Part shown: positions 6,602 through 10,517 of the stretch, piece after piece | Layout of the letters: each line of letters begins with the position of its first letter | Numbering within the stretch: position 1 is the first letter of the stretch | Assembly (NCBI GenBank): GCA_029212955.1 | Contig: JARGOW010000019.1 | Coordinates: forward strand, 1-10,517 | Source of the DNA: Planctomycetota bacterium | GTDB taxonomy: Bacteria; Planctomycetota; UBA1135; GCA-002686595 | Length of the DNA: 10,517 nucleotides | Direction: 5' to 3' | Translations under genes and position numbers: made by a program | Notes under the pieces: generated by a model | The model's input: the letters and a program-made list of their open reading frames with translations, nothing else | What the model was told of the DNA's origin: nothing | Database searches by the model: none

Positions 6602-7613
6602 AGTTGTCGGGCGAGCGGTAGATCATGGTCTCCGTGCGGCCCAGGCGCTCGACGACCACTTCCCAAACGGTGTAGTTGTCCTTGTTGGCCTTGGCCCACT
6701 GCATGGCTTCCTGCTCGGAATTCACGGGGTGACCGTTGACGCTGATGACCACATCGCGGGCCGAAAGTCCGTGGCGCGCCGCGATGGAACCCGCGGTCAC
6801 GCTCTTGATCTCGATGCCGTTGGGATTGCCGTTTTTGTCGCGACGGGTCTGGGTGCGCACGTCGTTGTTCAGGATCGTTTGGTAGTTGTCGCCAAACTCT
6901 CGCGCGTCGTTCACCCCCAATTGGTAGGTGTTCTTGGAAAGCTCTACCGTGTCCTGGGGGCGCGTATCGTGGTTGCTCGCATCTACGATGGCGGTCTCCC
7001 ACTTGACCTTGAGCTCCTCGCCATCCGCGGGGATCACGTAGATCAAGCCACTGTCGAGCATGCCGGGCAGGAAGGTCTCGTTGTCCCGGCCTTCTTTGGA
7101 GAAGCTGAACTCCACGGACTCCGCGGTGATGCCGACCACAGCGATTCCATCGTGGGGGCTCGGCAGCACGTCTGCCACGCGCAGTTCCGCGGTGCCATGG
7201 GAGGCCAATGCGCCGATGTAGCGGACCAGCACGCGGCTGCCACCGGCGTCGCCGGTGTCGACCTGGAAGTAGATGACCTGGACGATGTCGGCGATCTTGA
7301 CGTCGGGGATGACGACGGGGCCTATTTTGGGCTCATCGGGCTTAACGACGATCTCCTCCTTCCCCGTCCAGTTGTGGTCCACAAAGTTGGGCACCACCTG
7401 CTTTTGGTAGTTGGTCTTCCAACCCTTGTCGACCTTGACCACCTTGCCCGCATTCAGTGCGGCCTTGGCCCGGGCGTTGCCCTCGGTGTCCGCCGTCGAA
7501 TAGGGCTTGTCCGTTTCCAGGTACTTGATGTTCTTGTACCCGTAGGCGCCCAGGCCTCCGGTGAGGGCCAAAGAAGCGGTCCAGGCGAAGATGTTGATCG
7601 TAGAGACACTCAT
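6600..7613 (-). CDS. Membrane-anchored PDZ protein with GspC-like architecture
   Basis: This 337-aa protein has a short N-terminus with one hydrophobic segment (about 7-25) and a charged, probably periplasmic linker (about 30-105). A beta-rich region (about 108-183) contains 'YIGALASHGTAELRVADVLP', then a run to 'VEFSFSKEGRDNETF'. A C-terminal PDZ domain (about 262-333) has 'IEIKSVTAGSIAARHGLSARDVVISVNG' as its core, split here by position 280, and ends 'VVERLGRTETMIY'. The order TM anchor, HR-like strand region and PDZ domain with a 'VERxGR' end matches type II secretion protein GspC. GspC links the inner-membrane platform to the outer-membrane secretin. The resemblance is by pattern only, and an extra stretch (about 184-255) is unexplained. 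The adjacent PilT/PilU-type ATPase upstream adds weak context. No protease domain is present, so HtrA is unlikely. The ATG at 7613 gives a sensible anchor. Confidence 0.7.
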   Translation of the reverse strand: MSVSTINIFAWTASLALTGGLGAYGYKNIKYLETDKPYSTADTEGNARAKAALNAGKVVKVDKGWKTNYQKQVVPNFVDHNWTGKEEIVVKPDEPKIGPVVIPDVKIADIVQVIYFQVDTGDAGGSRVLVRYIGALASHGTAELRVADVLPSPHDGIAVVGITAESVEFSFSKEGRDNETFLPGMLDSGLIYVIPADGEELKVKWETAIVDASNHDTRPQDTVELSKNTYQLGVNDAREFGDNYQTILNNDVRTQTRRDKNGNPNGIEIKSVTAGSIAARHGLSARDVVISVNGHPVNSEQEAMQWAKANKDNYTVWEVVVERLGRTETMIYRSPDN

Positions 7614-7631
7614 AACTTATTGGCATCGTAG

Positions 7632-7664
7632 CGGTTCGGACGGCATGCGGCGAGTGCCGAACCG
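7632..7664. repeat. Inverted repeat upstream of the PDZ gene
   Basis: CGGTTCGG (7632-7639) and CCGAACCG (7657-7664) form a perfect 8-bp inverted repeat with a 17-nt spacer. The right arm can instead pair with CGGCA inside the spacer through TGCCG (7655-7659), so two folds compete. It starts 19 bp upstream of the PDZ gene ATG. It could be a leader RNA switch, an operator, or chance. Confidence 0.35.
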
Positions 7665-7680
7665 GCGGAGCTGCATTAGG

Positions 7681-7710
7681 AATGGCCTCCAGGCGCCCTG
7701 GAAGACCATT
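7681..7710 (-). other. Strong stem-loop in the gap between the ATPase and PDZ genes
   Basis: The minus-strand RNA folds as AAUGG-UCU-UCCAGG, loop GCG, CCUGGA-GG-CCAUU. That gives 13 pairs (one G-U) with one bulged U and a 3-nt loop. It lies 88 nt after the ATPase stop and 67 nt before the PDZ gene start. No U-tract follows on either strand, so it is not a classic intrinsic terminator. Possible roles are a 3'-end stabiliser, a leader element, or part of a dispersed palindromic repeat. Confidence 0.45.
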
Positions 7711-7798
7711 TCTAGGTCCAAATACGCCCTGCCCGGGGGAATCTTCCCGCCGAACAGGGCGCAATTGGGGTCGAACGGGGGGCCTGAACCCGGGTCCG

Positions 7799-9262
7799 CT
7801 ATTTCAATCCCTTGGGAAAGTCATCGTTGGGCCGCTTGGGCTTGCTCAAGGTGGGCGCATTGGGAGCCGGCTGGACCGGGGCCCGCTGGGGCTGGCCACT
7901 CGTATCTTTGCCCCGGTCGTTGCCCCCTGAGATTCCCCTCAGGGACAGGAGAAGCTCCTCGGGCCGATCGGAGGTTTCCAGGGCGTGATCCAACTCCACA
8001 ATTCCATGCTGAACCATATGCAGCAGGCATTGGTTGAAGGAGATCAGGCCCTTTTCGGTGCCCGACTCGATGACCCTGGCCAACTCGGTGGTCTTTCCCT
8101 CGGAGATGAGTTCCTTCACGTGGGGCGTGGGAACCATAAGCTCGTAGGCCGGCCGCAGGGATCCGGACTTGTCCTGGATGAGGCGCTGGCTGAGCACGCC
8201 GCCCAGGGTATCCGCCATGCGCTGGCGAATCTGAACGTGGCGTTCCGCAGGGAAGAAACCCAACAGACGTTCGATGGTTTGGGCCGCGTTGACCGTGTGC
8301 ATGGTACACAAAACCATGTGCCCGGTTTCCGTGGCTTCAAGGGCAGCGATCACGGTTTCCGCATCGCGGGCCTCACCGATCAGGATCACGTCGGGGCTCT
8401 GGCGAAGGGCGTGCTTGAGGCCTTCGCTAAAAGAGGACGTATCCGTGCCCACTTCCCGCTGACTGATCACGCAACGGTCCTCCTTGAAGATCAATTCCAC
8501 TGGATCTTCCAGGGTGATCACGTGTCGCTCCGCATTGCGGTTGATGTGCTGGATCATTCCAGCCAGGGTGGTCGACTTGCCCGAGCCGGCCACTCCCGTC
8601 ACAAAGATCAAGCCACGCTTGCGCAGGGCCAGGGCTTCGAGCTCGTGCTTGGGAAGGTGCAGGCTGCCCAATTCGGGCGCATCCTCATTGATGCGCCGGA
8701 TGACGATGGCGGGCTCCCCCATTTGCTTGTACGCATTGATCCGAAAGCGGCCCAGACCGTCCAACTGCAGGCCAGCGTCCGCGGACCCCGTATCGTGCCA
8801 GGTCTTCATGCGCACCTCGCCCAGGATGCCCGAGAGGATTTCCTTCATGGGTCCGGGGCCTGGGACCTCCCCGGGAAGGAACGTGATGCGACCACTGATG
8901 CGCAGGGAGGGCTTGCCGCCCGAACGCAGGATCAGGTCGGAGGCCCCGGACTTCACCATGGCTCCGAGCCAGGCTTCGATCTGATGCCGGGGGGACATGC
9001 CCGAGTGGTTGGCTTGAACGTGGGCCTGGGCCATGGCCGCCAGCTCGGGGTTCACCGGCGCCGGGTTTAGAACCTGGGCGGCGGTGGTCTCCGCATCGGA
9101 GATCAGGGATTCCACGGAATCCAGGTCCAGATTGGCGTCGCCGGACTCAGCCAGGACTTCATCGGCCAGGGTCGGCTTCACGTCCGCAAAGCTGAACTCA
9201 TCGTCCGAAATGTGAACGGGCCCCTTGGTCTCGGGATCTTCTTCAGGAGAATCGTTGTGCAT
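7799..9262 (-). CDS. pilT: PilT/PilU-family type IV pilus or secretion motor ATPase
   Basis: This 487-aa hexameric-type ATPase has Walker A GVAGSGKST (223-231), Asp box ITLEDPVE (249-256), Walker B ILIGEARDAET (293-303) and His box 'HMVLCTMHT' (315-323). The PilT-type N-terminal start 'ASDLILRSGGKPSLRISGR' (about 107-125) is present. 'ALRQSPDVI', 'FFPAER' and the end 'SDRPEELLLSLR' look more like PilU than PilT. PilT and PilU power pilus retraction at the inner membrane; GspE/PilB assembly ATPases differ by a larger N-domain and a tetracysteine site, which is absent here. About 90 acidic, low-complexity residues precede the core and about 40 Pro/Gln/Lys-rich residues follow it, so the protein is longer than typical PilT (about 345 aa). 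The ATG at 9262 is preferred to an upstream alternative at 9316 because AGGT lies 7 nt before it. No pilin genes are in the window. Confidence 0.93.
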   Translation of the reverse strand: MHNDSPEEDPETKGPVHISDDEFSFADVKPTLADEVLAESGDANLDLDSVESLISDAETTAAQVLNPAPVNPELAAMAQAHVQANHSGMSPRHQIEAWLGAMVKSGASDLILRSGGKPSLRISGRITFLPGEVPGPGPMKEILSGILGEVRMKTWHDTGSADAGLQLDGLGRFRINAYKQMGEPAIVIRRINEDAPELGSLHLPKHELEALALRKRGLIFVTGVAGSGKSTTLAGMIQHINRNAERHVITLEDPVELIFKEDRCVISQREVGTDTSSFSEGLKHALRQSPDVILIGEARDAETVIAALEATETGHMVLCTMHTVNAAQTIERLLGFFPAERHVQIRQRMADTLGGVLSQRLIQDKSGSLRPAYELMVPTPHVKELISEGKTTELARVIESGTEKGLISFNQCLLHMVQHGIVELDHALETSDRPEELLLSLRGISGGNDRGKDTSGQPQRAPVQPAPNAPTLSKPKRPNDDFPKGLK

Positions 9263-9269
9263 AAAAGCT

Positions 9270-9273
9270 ACCT
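9270..9273 (-). promoter_or_regulatory. Ribosome binding site of the PilT/PilU-like gene
   Basis: AGGT (within CCAGGT) on the minus strand lies 7 nt before the ATG at 9262. It decides that start over the in-frame upstream ATG at 9316. Confidence 0.5.
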
Positions 9274-9420
9274 GGAGGGGCACCCCAAAATGGGTCTTCC
9301 CTTCCAAGCACAACATCGGACGCGGGGCGTCTTTTACTTGACCACCCCAGGCCTCAAAGAACGTTCAGATTGAGACTCCGTACCGCGCCGGGTTTTCCAC
9401 AGGCGAATCGGGCCCATTCG

Positions 9421-9460
9421 GGACCCAAAACGGACCTGGGTCCGGGCGGGGCGCTGCCCC
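9421..9460 (-). terminator. Tandem hairpins after obgE, weak terminator candidate
   Basis: Read on the minus strand, GGGGC-AGC-GCCCC (9460-9448) begins at the last base of the obgE stop codon. It is followed by GGACCCA/TGGGTCC (9443-9437 and 9427-9421) with a 9-nt loop. No T-run follows, so this is a weak call; it may protect the 3' end instead. The rest of the 197-bp gap to the ATPase gene shows no gene and no convincing promoter. Confidence 0.3.
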
Positions 9461-10473
9461 TAAAAGGCCTTCGGATCCCCGTCCACGAGCTCCAGGGCGC
9501 GGCCCAGGACCTCGTTGAGGCCCAAACCCAGCACGCTCGAGATCGGCAGGATCTCCTGCCCCGCCGCCTCCACTGCGACCTTGAGCTCCTGGAGGCGTTC
9601 CTCGGACTCGTCATCTTCGAAGTGCTTGGAGGCGACCACGAGCCGACGTCGGGCGTGCAATTCAGGGGAGGCCTGCATCAACTCATCCTCGAGGGCTCGC
9701 CAGGCTTCGACCGGATCGCGGTCTGCCATGGTGGAAATGTCCACCAGATGCAGCAACACCTTGCAGCGCTCCACGTGCTTGAGGAAGCGGTAGCCGAGGC
9801 CGTGGCCTTCGGCCGCGCCCTCGATCAAACCGGGCAGGTCGGCGATCACCAGGGTGCGGTAATCGGGTAGGGCTGCGATGCCCACCTGGGGAACCAGGGT
9901 GGTAAAGGGATAGTCCGCGATCTTGGGCTTGGCCTGGGTCACGCGGGATAGGAATGTGGACTTGCCAGCGTTGGGGAATCCGAGCAGGCCGACCTGCGCG
10001 AAGAGCTTCAGCTCGAGCTTGATGCGCCGTTCCTCGCCCACGATGCCCTTGGTGGCCTTGCGCGGGACCTGAATGATCGAGCTGGCAAAGCGCGGGTTGC
10101 CCTTGCCCCCACGGCCGCCCTTGGCCACGACCAATTCCATGCCATCCTCCGACAGGTCGCGCAGCAGGTTGCCGTGCTTGGCCTCGAAGATCTGCGTGCC
10201 CACGGGCACTTCGATGACCACGTGCTTGCCGCGGGCTCCGGTGCGCTTGCGCGGACCACCCGGACCTCCCCCCTTGGCCGCATAACGGAACGCTCGCCCC
10301 ACGCGCAGCAGCGAGGTGATCTGCGTATCGGCCTTGAGAATCACGTCCCCGCCGTCGCCCCCGTCGCCCCCATCGGGACCGCCGTGGGCCTCGTACTTTT
10401 CTCTCCGAAAGGAGACCAGGCCGTCGCCGCCTTTTCCGGCAATGACTTCGATGGTGGCTTCGTCGCGAAACAT
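9460..10473 (-). CDS. obgE: Obg-family GTPase (ribosome assembly)
   Basis: This 337-aa protein has the normal Obg layout. The glycine-rich Obg fold (1 to about 158) starts MFRDEATIEVIAGKGGDG and includes GGDGGDGGD and GGGPGGPRKRTG. The G domain (about 159-330) follows. G1 is GFPNAGKST (165-173), the switch I segment is YPFTTL (188-193) and G3 is DLPG (212-215). G4, normally NKxD, reads SKHF at 282-285, and G5 reads SSV (312-314) in place of SAx. Obg binds the 50S subunit and (p)ppGpp and is usually essential. The codons at G4 are unambiguous here, so the change is real unless there is a sequencing error. The start is the family's usual MF; a weak AAGAG lies about 11-15 nt upstream. Only 44 bp precede it in the window, so the rplU-rpmA genes often found upstream cannot be checked. 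Confidence 0.97.
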   Translation of the reverse strand: MFRDEATIEVIAGKGGDGLVSFRREKYEAHGGPDGGDGGDGGDVILKADTQITSLLRVGRAFRYAAKGGGPGGPRKRTGARGKHVVIEVPVGTQIFEAKHGNLLRDLSEDGMELVVAKGGRGGKGNPRFASSIIQVPRKATKGIVGEERRIKLELKLFAQVGLLGFPNAGKSTFLSRVTQAKPKIADYPFTTLVPQVGIAALPDYRTLVIADLPGLIEGAAEGHGLGYRFLKHVERCKVLLHLVDISTMADRDPVEAWRALEDELMQASPELHARRRLVVASKHFEDDESEERLQELKVAVEAAGQEILPISSVLGLGLNEVLGRALELVDGDPKAF

Positions 10474-10517
10474 GGTGATGCGTTCTCTTGTTCGATTTGG
10501 CCCGACTGGGTCAGCAG

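Noticed and set aside
6729..9070. Plus-strand open frames of 300 and 361 codons opposite the PDZ and ATPase genes
   Set aside because: Both translations are mirror images of conserved genes, rich in His, Asp, Leu and Gly, with no recognisable domain.
9319..9336. GACGC/GCGTC hairpin followed by TTTT on the plus strand as a terminator
   Set aside because: The stem is only 5 bp with a 3-nt loop and a short T-run, and no plus-strand transcript is expected here.
10353..10380. Repetitive GCC/CCC-rich stretch as a DNA tandem repeat
   Set aside because: It encodes the glycine-rich GGDGGDGGD segment that is a normal part of the Obg fold.

Overview
All nine recognisable genes lie on the minus strand, so the window reads right to left. 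No plus-strand gene, rRNA, tRNA, CRISPR array or insertion sequence was seen. The DNA is GC-rich (roughly 60% by eye) and coding is dense. The mix of a dCACHE chemoreceptor, a PilT/PilU-type ATPase, a GspC-like PDZ protein, a type III pantothenate kinase, Obg and an exported rhodanese fits a free-living, motile, Gram-negative bacterium. The divergent GTPases and unusual PyrB hint at a less-studied phylum such as Planctomycetota or a deltaproteobacterial relative. That placement is inference and cannot be settled from this window.

Layout in transcription order. (1) obgE at 10473-9460 is the ribosome-assembly GTPase. (2) A PilT/PilU-family ATPase (9262-7799) follows. After a 185-bp gap with strong inverted repeats comes (3) a membrane-anchored PDZ protein with GspC-like architecture (7613-6600). 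It is followed 9 bp later by (4) coaX (6590-5766), whose stop overlaps by 4 bp the start of (5) a short, divergent MnmE-family GTPase (5769-4717). Genes 3 to 5 look like one operon. A 131-bp gap with a palindrome and a 9-bp-stem hairpin leads to (6) pyrB (4585-3254). This aspartate carbamoyltransferase chain carries a fused C-terminal zinc domain of the kind normally found in the separate regulatory subunit PyrI. Then come (7) a MauE/DoxX-type membrane protein (3104-2592), (8) a methyl-accepting chemotaxis protein (about 2541-670) and (9) an exported rhodanese-domain protein (596 to beyond the left edge).

The most notable result is the PyrB protein. It has a complete catalytic chain with a roughly 27-residue insertion. 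A PyrI-type four-cysteine zinc module follows, without PyrI's nucleotide-binding allosteric domain. The tail after that resembles an Ada-like 'YHxP' metal-binding module that has lost its cysteines. Second, both GTPases in the window (Obg and the MnmE-like protein) have a broken G4 base-specificity motif, and the MnmE-like protein also lacks the catalytic C-terminal Cys motif. Third, a secretion/pilus-type ATPase lies next to a GspC-like protein, outside any visible type II secretion or type IV pilus cluster.

Functionally this is a patchwork of housekeeping genes (ribosome assembly, CoA and pyrimidine synthesis, possible tRNA modification) with envelope and sensing genes (pilus or secretion motor, chemoreceptor, membrane redox protein, periplasmic rhodanese). 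No gap between genes exceeds 200 bp.
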